From Bugula neritina (Eukaryota > Bryozoa > Gymnolaemata > Cheilostomatida > Bugulidae), in the NCBI GenBank assembly GCA_964035545.1, contig OZ037767.1:5976207-6040206 (forward strand): 64,000 bases of DNA. Reading direction: 5' to 3'. Position numbers and translations under genes: made by a program. This document shows, one piece after another, positions 1-13,900 of the stretch. The notes beneath the pieces are model-generated. The model had not been told where the DNA came from. It ran no database searches and worked only from the letters and a program-made list of their open reading frames with translations. Each line of letters begins with the position of its first letter. Within the stretch, counting starts at the first letter, position 1.

Positions 1-190
1 TAAATTAGTGCAACGTGACACACAGACAAAGTTCCCATCATGACACCCTGACCAAGTGCCTGAATCACAACCCCATGGTCTGTCTGTGCAGTTCGGGCAC
101 CTTCTATAGCACTTGTTCTCCGTATTTTGAGAGTGTGACCCAAATTCTAGCAATTAATACCCTATGCAAAGCATTTTACTGCAAATAAAG
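1..190 (+). other. possible terminal coding exon of an upstream gene (weak)
   Basis: After a TTAG acceptor-like site at 5-8, one forward frame stays open from 9 to a TAA near 185. It would encode about 59 residues with several Cys (for example KCLNHNPMVCLCSSG). An AATAAA polyadenylation-like signal overlaps the stop at about 184-189. The composition is less AT-rich than the flank. No family is recognised, and a polyadenylation signal overlapping the stop would be unusual, so this may be chance. Confidence 0.15.
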
Positions 191-2239
191 TCCCACTATA
201 TAGCTGTGGTGTTATTGGTTTACTTCAATTGGCAGCTTACATAATACATACTGGTATAAAAATTTCTACTGAGACTGGCAACTAATACAATTATTGTTTA
301 TTCTAGTGTCATTGTGAACAGAGTATTATGACTTAATTTATATTTTATAGGATTGATTAGGAATATTGGCTGTTCCATATTGACCACTTTAAACATGAAA
401 CTACAAACAAAAAGATTTCTGTCTTGTGATGTATCTCAGGACAAAAAAAACTACTTTAAGGACCTAATTCAAGAATTAGACCCTAGAATTTTTCAACTTT
501 AGGGTTATCTTTCAACATAGGATATATTTTGTTCCCTCAAAACATGGCTGTTCCTGAATTATTGATTAGGCTAATGCAAAAAAAGATCAGGGAAGATATA
601 ATTACGAAAACATACATGTAGCATATCATAAACAATATACATTTTATTTGCTATATCTTCCCACTGTGGATAGAAACAGAACCCTACTTTCTGCTGGGAA
701 ATTCACAGAAATATAATAATATAGTGTGGATTCAAGGTTTAAAGCCAATGACTGACATGTGAGTAACAGTACCAGCATGTGGTGATGAGTAAAATAAATA
801 TCCCAACCTATTCATTACCTCACTCAAGTTAGTAATGGTAGAACAATTTAGGAAAATCTAGTAGCAGGGCTAGAACCGTTTATTAATGCTTTCATCAACC
901 ATGTTACATCATGTTTATATGCTTACAATACAATTTATCTTGGAATAACCACTTGCTTCAACCCGCTGCATTTACCCTGTTGCTTGTAACAAATCAAAAA
1001 CACTGAGATTTTTAAGATGTAGTCAGTGTTGCATCAAAACTGTTTGACTAAAAAATAGAAATATCTTCTTTGTACCCCAAACCATAGCTAAGGTGAAAAT
1101 AACAATTTAGTTGAATTTTTCAATTGCTAGATTTCAGTTTTGTAATACCTAACCAATTCTAGAAAATTCAAAAGTGAAATATATATACAATGTACTTGTA
1201 AAAATAACTGTCTAAAATTTAAATGAATGATTAATGTATGCTATAGCAAACATTTTTCAACAAAACACTCAAATATTTCTGGAATAAATGTAAATTCCCA
1301 TTCAATATCTTTTAAAATGTTACGAGCTAGTTGTAATGGTTTAATAATTTATTCAAAAATATTGACAGACCTAATGTCACCATGATAGATCTCAAAATAA
1401 TCAATTTATAACAAGTTTAATCATTTTTATGGGCTGCTGATTCATAAACATTGTGCTTGTATTGTATCAATCATTTTTACCAGTTATTGTTGCAGACGTT
1501 TTGTTAATAATGCACAAACATCATGTTTTTACTCAGCTGAACTTTGTTTAGGCAAATATTTCAGTCTTACTTGGTTCATTTTGAATAGAAAATAATGAAG
1601 TTACACAATTTTACAGACAGGCAAAATCCTTACACAACGTATGACTGTATCCTAACAAATAAATTAATTACAACACATAACAAATGTAAATCAACTGCCA
1701 TAAAATAGCCATTAGTTTTTCATTGACCCACAAAAAACATTTTCAACTGTAATTATGCTTGTCCATTTAAACTACACCATAAACTTCAATCTTAAATCAA
1801 AATAAATCAAGCAAATCAAATTAAATTTAGTTCGAAGTTACTCATGTGTACGCTAGGTATTACTAGAATGTTACATTAAAATCCAACTGGAATGCAAAAT
1901 ATAGGTGAAGGTAAATGAAGTGTTTCATTATTAATCCCTAGAAGCCATCACTGTTATCAGCCTATAGTTTCTATAGCTGTTGAACCAACAACAAAAAGCA
2001 GAGCCCGGTGGCTATTATTTTTCACAAATTATGGATTGCAGTTTCTCAAAATTCAAACATGCTTAAATTTTACTTTGCAATTTATGCTCTTAGATTTAAG
2101 CCAACGAGAATTTAAATGAAAATTAAGCAAACAATAATATGACATAGTCACAAGTCACAATCAAAATTAGCATTATAAAACTACCAGTCAAAGAATTGCT
2201 AAAAATATTCTAACATTGAGTTCCAGCATAATATGCAGC

Positions 2240-2720
2240 ATCAATGTGTTCATATGATATAATAGTAATCACATTGATAATAATAATAAATATGATAACC
2301 ATATTCAATTTCAGACTGGTTTTCATATTCATAATGATAATGATGATAATTTTAACTTACAACTTAAAAGTTAAACTAAAGTTAAGTATTAGTACCGTAC
2401 TACTAGTAGTAGCACTAGCAGTAGTAGTAAGTACTACTACTAGTATTAGTACTAATAGTAATACTATTACTAATAGTAATAGTATTAGTATCAGACAATT
2501 AGTATTACATTTATTATAGCTAACTACAAGTACAGTGACAGCATGAGCAACTCTAAGAGTAAGACTAAGCTACTCACTAAGTCAGTTACTAAGTGAGTTG
2601 CTAAATATATTAACTGTAAGTTTAACTTAAATTTTTACTTTAAGTTAAAGTTTAACATTAAGTTGAAGTTGAAGTTTAAACTTAAAGTCAAATATTAATA
2701 TAAATAATATCCAATTTGAA
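2240..2720. repeat. low-complexity cluster of TAGTA / AAGTT words
   Basis: First comes an AATAAT- and GATAAT-rich part. It is followed by many TAGTA, TACTA and ACTAGT words forming local inverted repeats (about 2395-2510). A run of AAGTT, GAAGTT and TTTAAC words follows (about 2600-2700). Similar clusters recur at about 3320-3540, 10640-11220, 32450-32800, 33300-33600 and 36480-36615. There is no fixed unit, so this is cryptic simplicity rather than a true satellite. The 91-codon ORF at 2244-2519 is a by-product. Confidence 0.6.
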
Positions 2721-3988
2721 TTTAATAATATTCTTATAGTTATTCTATTTTTAACAACAAAATCATAAATTCATCTAATTTCTTGATAAAAAAATGACTT
2801 GACTCACTCAGTATATTTCACTTTAAAATGCAAGAAATAGCTGCAAGTTCTCCATTGTGTCCTTATAGTTATTCCAAACGTTGATCAGTTAGTTGTGGTG
2901 CAGACTGTGATACTGATAGTGATTGTCATTTCAACTATCGACTATTCCTCTCTAATGACAAAACGGAAATGATTTAGTTTAGACGAGCCCCATAAAGCTT
3001 TTTGTGGCTTAGTTAGTGTAGATCTGAATGGACAAATCATTATTCTTGAGTCGCGTATTATAAAAACATTGACCAATCATTTGCCTGTTAACAAAATTCT
3101 AGCTACAACGGTTCATGGTTCATAGAAAGTTTATATAGTGCTATGGCTACAAGAACACAAGTCATCACTAAAAAAATAAACGTGGTGTCTAGTCTAATTC
3201 ATAACAATTTGTCAAATAGTTAATAATCATAGCCATAATGATAATGTTTATTAAAATTTTTCGTTTCCTAACAGATATTTTTTAAAAGAAAACAACAACG
3301 TGAAAATTGAAATTTTTAATTTTATTTATCTCTAATACTAATAGTAATCATAATGACTAACAGTAAAACTAAAAGGTGAAAAGTAAAACTAAATGTAATG
3401 CTAATTATGATACTAATGCTAATAGTACCAGTTACAGTGAATGTGATCATTACGTGTAATTACTTACTAGCCTTAATTTTACAGTTTGAGTAACTCAGTA
3501 ATTTACGGGGTTTAATATTGATAGATTAAATGTACTAATGTCAATGTTATGTCTAATTGAGCAATTGTTGTTCTGACAACATAGAATTATTTGACAGTTA
3601 GAGGTTAACAGACAATGAATAGTGACGATAATCACAGTGATCAAAAGAATATAAGTTGAGAAAGATAAAAAGTATTTTTAAAACCAACACTTTAATAATT
3701 TTATTGAAATGTTGAACCTCAACCTGGTGAGTCAGGTGACCGTACTTATAGTTCGTTATGGTATTACTATTATAATACACAACATTTGCAAATATTTATC
3801 TGTAAGTCGTGCAGAATTTGTAATACTAATAAATCAGAAGTTAGTATTTTAAAACAAAAAATCGATAGTCAAATCAAAAATTTAGACAACGGCAAAACTA
3901 TTTTGCATCAAGTATTGTAAAAACTTTAAAATTAATTGTACAAAAGTATTTAAAAAAGACCCAATAAATGAAGTTTTGTTTTTGCCTT

Positions 3989-4540
3989 TTTAAAGAGATT
4001 TTTTATATGAATGTTTAATACGGTGAAAAGATATATGACATTCAAGCTCATACTGATTGGTTTACATGTTTTCATAACATTCATAGTAGTGTTAATTGTT
4101 AAACTAAATAAAAATAGTTTTATGTGGGTAACTATTATTGTAAAAAGGTGTTCTTATTTTTTGTGATGTTAATTACTTTAACTATGCATAATGATAAATA
4201 GTACTCTAAAATTAGAAATTGATATACACAGTCACATCACTCTCAGGTAATATTAAAGAATAATTTTAAAGAGATTTTTTATATGAATGTTTAATACGGT
4301 GAAAAGATATATGACATTCAAGCTCATACTGATTGGTTTACATGTTTTCATAACATTCATAGTAGTGTTAATTGTTAAACTAAATAAAAATAGTTTTATG
4401 TGGGTAACTATTATTGTAAAAAGGTGTTCTTATTTTTTGTGATGTTAATTACTTTAACTATGCATAATGATAAATAGTACTCTAAAATTAGAAATTGATA
4501 TACACAGTCACATCACTCTCAGGTAATATTAAAGAATAAA
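3989..4540. repeat. 276-bp direct tandem duplication
   Basis: The block beginning TTAAAGAGATTTTTTATATG at about 3989 recurs at about 4265 and runs to about 4540. As far as I can compare by eye the two copies are identical over the whole unit, so the duplication is very recent or an assembly artefact. It lies about 0.4 kb before the ATG of the TPR gene, in its presumed 5' intron or promoter. Confidence 0.9.
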
Positions 4541-4949
4541 GATGTTATGTACTCATTGTATTCATGTTTTCAACACTACACATTTTCATATTTTCCAGTT
4601 TAGAGGGTGTGAGTCCTAATTCCAGCAGAATTAATTTTAGCAAAAAGTTTTGTTTTCTACCTTTTTAGATCTGTTTGGATTAAAATCTGAAATACTTGTG
4701 ACTTTGTGTTAGAATTTGCATCTTTTTACATTTTCATAAACATTGTTTGAATTATCAACAAAAACGTCTGGTAAAAAGCATTATTTTTACTATTTATTCA
4801 TAATGTAGTGTGTTCTTTGACCCACTATGCTACATGCAGCTACTTTTGTTATCTAAACTTTTGAATTTTTTCTGTTTTTTCTTATTTTAATAGCAAGTGG
4901 TAATTTGACCGGTTTGTATTTTTAGTGCTAAAGAGATCCTACTGCCGGC

Positions 4950-7900
4950 ATGTCTAACTACAGTGAAGATGATGATTTTGAAGCCGAATCTGAAGAGGAT
5001 GTTGCCCTTTTAGAGGTGAATGTTTCAAAAAACAACCAACTATTAGAACGACAAGTCTCTGAACAGCCTTCTAGCCTTGGAGATGAAGAGAGTCTTACAG
5101 ATGAGATGGAGCTTCACGGGCGAGGCAACCGTATGAAGTTGAGTAACAAACCACCAGAAGCTCTACTCAGACAGTACCAGTATCAGATTGCACTTAGTCT
5201 GGAGGCTGGGAAGGTTAGGTTTCAGGAATCCTAATGTCAGACTTTACCTGCATTTGAAGTGTTGCTGCTTGTAGAATATTACAAACATATAAACTGCAAT
5301 GTATATGCATAACAATAATCTAATCAATTATTCAAGCGCAATAAAAGTTTTATATTTGTTTGTACTTTTTTGCAACAATTAAAAAGTTTTTAACTACTCT
5401 GAAGTATTTTTGGTTGCTATAATAATTTTGAATATGATTTTACAATTGCAAAAATTGTCCTTTTCATGAGTTTTATTTTATTAATTTTATTATATTGTTA
5501 TTTAGTTAAATTCACATTTATCCACTAGTTCATATTTTATTAAGTAGATACTATAAATTTTTTAGTAGTTTTATAAATAAGATGTTTCTAATATGTTATC
5601 TTTAGAATGACAGAGCAATAGAGGATCTAGTGAGATGTACAGCGCTAGCTAGAATCGTGTATGGAGACTGCCATTGGAAATATGCTGAATCTGAAGCTGA
5701 TTTAGCTAAAGGGTACTGGAAACACAAGTGTAAGCACAAAAGGTGTAACCTTTAATAAATGTCGGCAGTTGGTAGAATTTTTTATCAAGTATTTGAAAGC
5801 CTATGTAAAGCTGTGAGTACCGCTGGATTTGGAGTATAAATTGTGCTTCTCCATGACAGTAACATATACATATGAGGGCTCAACGTAGTCCAGAAGCAAT
5901 TGGACTGTTTTTCTCACATCCCCAATAGTCTTGTTAAAACGCATACGTCTGCAGTACTCTATCCCCCAAATCATCTATGCCAATACTTCTGTGACTCATC
6001 ATGACTAGAATTGGTCTAATTAATGGCTGTTGAAGGCCATTTAGTTTACATTGAATGCATCAGTGTTGACTATAGGAGGTATAGAGTGTTCATATCATTT
6101 TTATTGCAATTTAAACTTCCTACTTTTTAGCAATTGTAGCACGCATGACCACAATCTGAATGTTTTTTCTTTACTGTGTTTAATTTAAACAGTTATTTTA
6201 GCATATAGCAAGACAGGCGCTTGAAAAAATATATGATTCATAATATGAAGTTCTATTTAGAGGGATAACCTAGCAAAATATTTTATTTTATTTCTATAAA
6301 TGGTATTTTAATTAGAAGAAATATATGGTAAATTATGAGATCGTTAAACAACCTATTCTGATTTTGTATATATATCAACAATTTTCAGCAGCAGTTATTG
6401 AACTTTTATAGGTTTAAATTAAATCTATCATAATTCTTTATTAGATGTGCGGTGTCTATTAAACACAATGTATTATTAAATTCAAATTTTATTTTAATAG
6501 CAGAGAACTTGTAAGTTCGACCTTTACTGAGTAAAATCGAGAATATCGCTGCGTATTAGTTAAGGCTAAATTTTGCAAATATTGCTGTATATTAATATTG
6601 CGAAGTGTTGTGCTGTAGAAAACTCTGAAAAATCAACTTTTCACTTGTCCTATCACAAAGATACTAAATTATTATATTTTGCGCAGAAGTAGAAAATAAA
6701 CATACAAGTGAGAGCGCTGCACACTAGGTATGCACTGAAAATAGGTATCTTATAACATTGAATGTAGACCATACTCAGTCATTAAGTACAGTTAATTAAT
6801 TTTCAGTTGCACTGTATTAAGAATACATGCAATAACTAGCATCTGGTTCTGCATTTTTATAACTATAGTTTGATATTTTTAGAGTTTGTTGTTTTGTAGC
6901 CTTAGCACCACAAGCCCAGCAGCATGCCGAAGAGGCTAGAAACATAATGCTAAGAGTGGTGCAAGCTGGAGGGGCTCAAGAAGAAAGAGGCCATATTTAC
7001 AGGTTATTCTTAACTCTCTTATATATAACACTTAATGTATGTGTTGTCTATTCAATAAAACTGGTTTCAATGTGAAAGTTTTAGATTTCAAGTTTTTTTT
7101 AAACAAGTATGATCAATATGTTGTGTAATACATAGTACGTAATGCTACTGCTTTAAAAGAGAGTATAACTAGAAGTCTTATATTCCTGATATATCAATTT
7201 TAGTCCTTGCATAGTAAATAAATTTCTGTTCAAACATTTTAAGCATTGTATGTTTTAATTTGTTTGAATTAATTGGTAGTAAAAGTGCCAATATTAAGGG
7301 TTGTCTTTTCTACATTTTTTAAACCTCCAAGTAAATTCAATGGAATTGTCTTCTTTTTAAGCTCTGTATAATCCACTGTCATGTTGATGTATCTTTTAAA
7401 AGATGTTATTGCACAGTTATTTATTATTGTGCTAAACTTTTAAAAGCTAGCAAAACTTTGTATGCTCTCCGTATTATATCTACTATTACTTGTCAATATG
7501 GCAACTGCTAGTAGGTTCTGGTTTTTCACTCTCGGTGCAAAAAGGCAATGTTTCAGGCTCATAGGTGTGCATGTATATGTTTCTGTATGCACCTTCTTAT
7601 TAACCTACATTTCAGCAATTTGAACTAATTACAGCTTCAATAGTCTCAGTTTTATCTCAAAGTGACTGTTTACAATGATTGAATTACTTAAACCTGATGC
7701 TAAAGTCGAGTTTTCCCTCTCCAGAACTCTACTATCAGTGTACGTGACCCTCGGGGAAGCATACAACGCACAGCAGAAATACACTGATGCGGAGTTATGC
7801 TATCAAAAAGCTGAGAAGATTCTAGTAGAGCAGAGCAAACTTCAGCAGAAGTCTCTTTCCGGTGATGAGCAGGAATTAGACAGAGAGCTTAAATCTGAAT

Positions 7901-10900
7901 TGAAGATTGCTCAGGGCAAGTAAGTAAGCTGCAAGTGCTTGCCGTACTGCTACCTGCAGCCATCTGTCACAAGCTCTAAATGTTTGCATATCAAATGTCG
8001 GTAAAACCCTACTCACTATTAGATAACTCAGACGGAATTGAGAGAGCTCTTTCTGTGTGGAGTAAATCCTCGACTTTCGAGAATTTTTCAAATGGCTGTT
8101 AGAAAATAACAAACTAAAATAACTGAAAATAATCAAATACACATGTGCTCTATGAAAACTGTATTGTTGCTTTAACTTAAGCTTAGAATGTTACATGGTT
8201 TTTATTAAACGTATGATTAGGCATCACCTATTCTAAAATTATCAAAGGTAAGGAAATTGAAGCATATTTGATTAGCTTGCAAAAATTTTAAATAATAATT
8301 TAAGGACTAATTGATTAAGATGAGAAAATCCAATTTACACAGTATGCCCTTATGCGGCAGACTCAAAACTTATTTACTCTCGATTTTTTTAATTTTGTAA
8401 GATTCAAAATTTTTAGTACTTAAAATTTATTAGATGATGTATAGAACAAATTATATAATAATTGTCATAATTTAAACAAATTTTCGTATATGCCAAGATT
8501 TCATATTTATTCTTGCAGTAACATCACTTAAATTCATAAAGGAGTTAATTTGAGTGTTCTCAAGGAAGTAGGCATTAAGAATCTACTTAAAGAATTTGCG
8601 TCATTGTTTGTAATTAAATTCAAGTAGTTACAAAAATATAATCATTAAATATGCTTTATTTTTCACTTTGACTGCCCATAGCATTGTGTTGTTACCAATC
8701 ATACATTGCTAAACCTGTTAATCTGAATATTTTATATTATAAGCACCTTTTTGTTCGTCAGACAAACATCTGTTATTTTATTAACAAGCAAGTTTTACTA
8801 GAAACTGTGGTTTGTAATGTAGGATTAAATTTTGGATTATATCTATTAACTCCTTTTACTTGAGGTTACATCATGTTGTATTCAAATGTCAATGTTAACT
8901 GTGAGTTGAAGAGTGTTGTTTGTGTCAAACAAATCTTTACATTCAATCCATTGTTTATCAATATCAAAAGTTAATCAGTAATAAACATTAGTCATTTCCA
9001 AAGTGTCAAATTGCAATACTGAAGAATTTTTAGTCAAAATTTTTACTGGTTCCATTAGGGAATGTTTTAATATATTATGCTTCTCGTAATTTACTTGTAA
9101 GAATAAATTTTACACAAAATATATGTGATTTGTTGGGAAAATGGTTAATGAGCACAAGTTATAGTTTTCATTAAACCGAATTTATTTGCAACTGGAAATG
9201 GATTTTTTTATTCTTTTACAAAATAAATTGCTGACAAGTTGAATTCTATGTTTGGTTAGGTTGGCAGCAAACCAAAACAAAGCTGCCTCTAGTATCGCCT
9301 ACTTTGAAGAGGCAATTGTTTTGCTGCAAGAAGAATACGGAGATGATTCCATCAAACTGATTCCCCTCTACCAGATGGTTGGTAAGGTAGAGCAGAGTAG
9401 GGAAGGCGTAAACCACATCAAAAGTATTGAAGCTTTTCTTCAAGCTCACTCTATAGCCAATGCCAAGTAAGTTTCATTTGTAATTATGTCCCCTGATCTC
9501 CTCTACTTGTATAGCAATATTATTATGTTTGTGCACGACAGTATGTACACTTGCTTTACATTTATTTATAAATAATAATAATTGAGATAAATAGTGTTCT
9601 TAGATGAAAATAGCATGTCTTTTACAAGGGTCTGAACTCTTTACAGCATACCATTCTTTATAGTTGATGAGTAGTGCAAATGGGTAAGGGCTCACCTCAG
9701 ACTGCAAATATGGGTGTTGTAAGGGTTTAGACACTGAATCCTAGATTGTTTCTATTAATATATAAGAAGCATGCTCTATATTGGTAATTACTCTACCATA
9801 TTCATGCAGCTTTGATCTCTAATCACTAAGTCATGTGTAGGTATATATATTTCTGACAGGAGAAGTCAAAAATGTTTAGTTATGAAGCTTCACTGTCTGA
9901 TGGAACTAATAAGTTAATTTTCATATTCCAATTTTTATTGATCAAGACAAAAGTGTTGTTCCCACATACACTCGTTCCTTGTATAGGTTTTTGCAAAAGA
10001 AAGTAAAAATGTTGACTTACAAAATGCAGGATTACAAGAGTTTTCTTTTTTGTGTCCACTATAGTGCCATTATATGTAATGTAGTATTTGGTGAGAGAGC
10101 CTTTGCTCAATTTTGGAATGGTAAAATTTACTTATAAAATATTAGAATGGCAATAAATGAAATGAAATAAATTACGTATGTTTTCTAATGTTGACTTGTA
10201 GTTTTGGCCAATACTCCACCATGTTTTCTACATGCAGATGACAAGCACCGAATTTTAGTTGCTACTATTATATAATGACTACACAAATATTAGTGTGTTC
10301 TTTGCTTTTATATGCAGCATTGTTACAAAACACCAAGAGTTGTTTTCTTTTCTTTGTTGTATATCTTGGAGTTGTCTTATGTGAAAGTAGTTTCTTGTTT
10401 GGGAGGTATCAAAGTTAAGCATTTGTTTGTGCTTCAAATTTGAAAACCTTGTAGATTACTCATGATTACATATGTCATGATATGATAACGATTACATATT
10501 TTATAGCAACTGTTTTAGTTTACTATCACGATAGCCTTCTGGCTTCAAATTCAAATTGATAGTAAATTTCAAGAGATAGATTACCTTTTTTTTAAAGTTA
10601 TTTTTCTTTACAAATGATACTTGATCAATCTAGGCCAATCAATAAATTTAATGTAGAACTAGAAGTAGAGGTTGACTAGAAGTAGGTGTAGAACTAGAAG
10701 TAGATATTTCATGTTTCTTCAACTTCAGCTTGAGCTTCAAGTTCAAGTTGAACTTGAGCTTCAAGTTCAAGCTTAAGTTAAAATTAAAGTTAATATTTAT
10801 GATTATCCTAATTTTCAAGTGTATCATAAAGTAAAAGTTATTCAGTTGAACTTAATCATGCCCATGGTCACTATCATGGTGGTGATTTTAGTAAGACTGA

Positions 10901-13900
10901 GACTCAATATGAATAAGTATAACTTTGAGCAGAAGCTCGAAGTCTAAGAATTACTCAAAGTTAAAAATATACTACTGTTGGTTTTAGTTTCAATATTCAT
11001 AATTTGATTATAAAATTTCAAGTTTAGTAAATATTTGAAGCCTAAATAGTTTAACTTGATTAAACTTTAAAACTAATGAAACTAAAAGCAAAAAATAAGA
11101 GTTAAATTTAAATTAAAAAGAAACATAACTTTAGGTCATTATGATTAAGTTTAACTTTAAGCCTAAAGTTAACTTTAATTTCAAGTGAATAATAAGCTCT
11201 AGATGATTTATTTAAGTTTATTAGTTATATAAATAAATATTTGTTGACTGCATTCTTTTTCTCAGTAAGTTATATTTATAATTGTAGTTATGATAAATTA
11301 ATTTATATGTCATCTTGAATTTAATGCAAAATAAATATTACTATTTATATTATAGTGTTCCTTAGTGCTACTTGTTTTATGAATATGATGATCATGGTCA
11401 GTATGACTATAATTCTAAGTTGTCTAAATATAACTTCTATTTGCAATCTATACATGTATCATGATATTTTTCATTCACACCAATACTAATAGCTATTACT
11501 TATAAGCTTTTGCTTCAAGTTTATATTAATACTTAGTCTTATTATTTCAGTGGATTATTTGAACACTCTCAGTATAACATTAACGGTGTACATCGCTGTA
11601 TAGATTACATTTAATAGCTTAATTATTAGTATTAGCTTTAAGTATAAGTTTTAGTTTGAGTATAACTGTGAAGTTGCCTTTATACCTTCATGATTTTCGG
11701 TCAGAATTTCAATTTGGCCGGGTTGAAATTTCACCGAGTTGAAATTTCACCGAGTTGCATTGCATTGTAAAAGCCACTCGTAAAAATTTTTGTACTGTGA
11801 TAAGCCTAGGCCCACCTTTGCTACTTGTGATTTAAATTTTCGCATGCGAAAATACGTGCAGTGTGGCCCTAGGCTAACTTAATCGGCCAACTTTAGAATA
11901 GGGGTAATAACTCCTTGTAAACATCGTTATTTAGTTATTACTTTGGCGATTAGACAACGTACTTATACGGTTATAATTATATAGCCTACGCCTTCTCAAT
12001 TATCGCTTTTATCCTGTCCGCTTCACTAATTCACGATGTTTACAAAGGGCATTAAATAGCTATTATGCGAGTCAAATTTCAATTTCAGAAAGTGAGCAAC
12101 CGCATCAATATGATTTCAACGAGTTTCAGTTTGACTATAAAGTGGTACCCGGGCAAGCATTATTAACTTAAACTCGGTACTTTTTGCAGCAGAGGTATAA
12201 ACGTAACTTAACTCTGGTGCGTTATAAAAAAGACATCAATATATCTTTCAATACATGAAGTCTATCAGACTATAATATATTTTATAAATATGGCTGAAAT
12301 AGCATTAAGTATGCATTGAGTTGTTGTTTACTTTTATTCATTAGTTCCCTTAGTTTTAGTTCATTTTGGAGCAAGGTTAAAGTTCACCACATTAGAGGCT
12401 GTGACTATATATATTTGTTTGGTATCTCAGCTTTCATTTCTCTTCTCACATTGTATCTTTGATACCCTTGCTTACTCTGCTACTTTTATCTTCTTGTACT
12501 CTATCCTCAGTGTGAATATCATTATCTTTTCAGTATCAGCTAATACTTTATTAAGAAAAGTTGCTATATTTTGTTGTTTTTAATTTGGCTATCCTAGATT
12601 TTCCAGTAATAAATTAACTATATTTGATTTAGGGATGGCCTATTACCCCTTATTGAGTCTTGCCTCTGTAGTTCACAATAATGACGAGTCATTTAATTTG
12701 ACTTAAGTATTACATGGGCCAGTTTGTATGGGACTGATGTATAAAAGTTTCCCTGTGTTCTGGTGTTGATAGTAACAGAAAGTCTCTTAGGTTCTTTTAC
12801 TGCATTAAAATCAACTGCATGCTATCAACTCTTTTGTCTAAGAGTTCTACGTTTCTTACAAATTAAAAATAAAACTTCTAAGCAATGGAAATTTATTATT
12901 TAAATAATGATTTGCAAAATTCAGACAAATATAAGTTTTCATGTGCCAGTCTCTAGTCACATGGCTACCTGTTTGGTTTCCAGATTGTTGGAGTTACATT
13001 CTCTTTACAGTTACAGTGAAGGCACAGAAGAACTAGCAGAGACTGGTCACCAACTGGCTTTAGCATACACAAGAGCAGCTGTGGAAGATAAAGATGCTGA
13101 AAGTAAGTATTCAGAGTTGTCTTCTCCTTCAGCTGCTTTACTGATATTCTAAAATTAATTCACTCTCCATTTAAAGCTGGCCATTAAAATCAAATTCAAT
13201 TTGGATGTCTGTTTCAACAAAATTGTAAAACAAATGTATTTGTTGAAAATATATGTCCACTAAAGTTAGATCAACTGACATTAATTCTGTCTTTGTTTGC
13301 CAAGTATATGTAAAAACCATGTTAAACATCATCATTTAATGTTTCTGTTATTGCATTAGTTTATGGATTGACTCAAGGAAATTTAGTTTCGAAATACTGC
13401 CTGGCATCTACACAAAACTCTCTTCATTTATTATGTAAAACTATTCTCAGATCTTTATTATTATGTTTGTTAGTAATTTTTAGTTTGATTTCAACTTTAA
13501 TACAAAATAAAGTATTATAGACGCAGAGAACATAAAACATATCAAATACAATCAGCTGCATCACATGAACCGGTAGTTGAAGGATCATCAAAATATTCTC
13601 CCTCCATTATTCCTTCTAATCCTACCACAGCAGATAATCTCTCTTATACGGTGATTAATATTCATCGTGGTTAATAAGGTTAAGGTGGTAATCCTGACAT
13701 TGCGTCACTCGGGCCTGTCCCGTATACCTAAGCTACACGTAGGCTTTAGCTGCACTTTTTAGGTTAGGTGAGATGATATCAAATAGTGCCAATCTATATT
13801 ATGATTTTATATTGTGCACTTTTTCAGGTGTTAATTTATTTTTACTACTAATTCCATCATACATAGGTGGAATAGGGCCTTATGTGGACAGTTACTCAAC

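Larger units (their letters stand above)
191..4949. other. AT-rich non-coding region upstream of the TTC23-like gene
   Basis: I see no convincing exon here on either strand. It holds low-complexity word clusters (about 2240-2720 and 3320-3540) and the 276-bp tandem duplication (3989-4540). A TTTTTAG acceptor-like site at 4919-4925 lies 24 bases before the first ATG, so the start codon is probably in the second transcribed exon. The promoter and 5' leader exon of the TPR gene would then lie somewhere in this stretch. Confidence 0.5.
9467..12983 (+). other. largest intron of the TTC23-like gene (3.5 kb)
   Basis: This is the phase-2 intron between exons 5 and 6. No exon is seen inside. It holds a low-complexity AAGTT/TTCAAG word cluster (about 10640-11220) and a GC-richer stretch with palindromes (about 11700-12050). 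Those may be a foldback transposon. Small ORFs on both strands look random. Confidence 0.6.
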
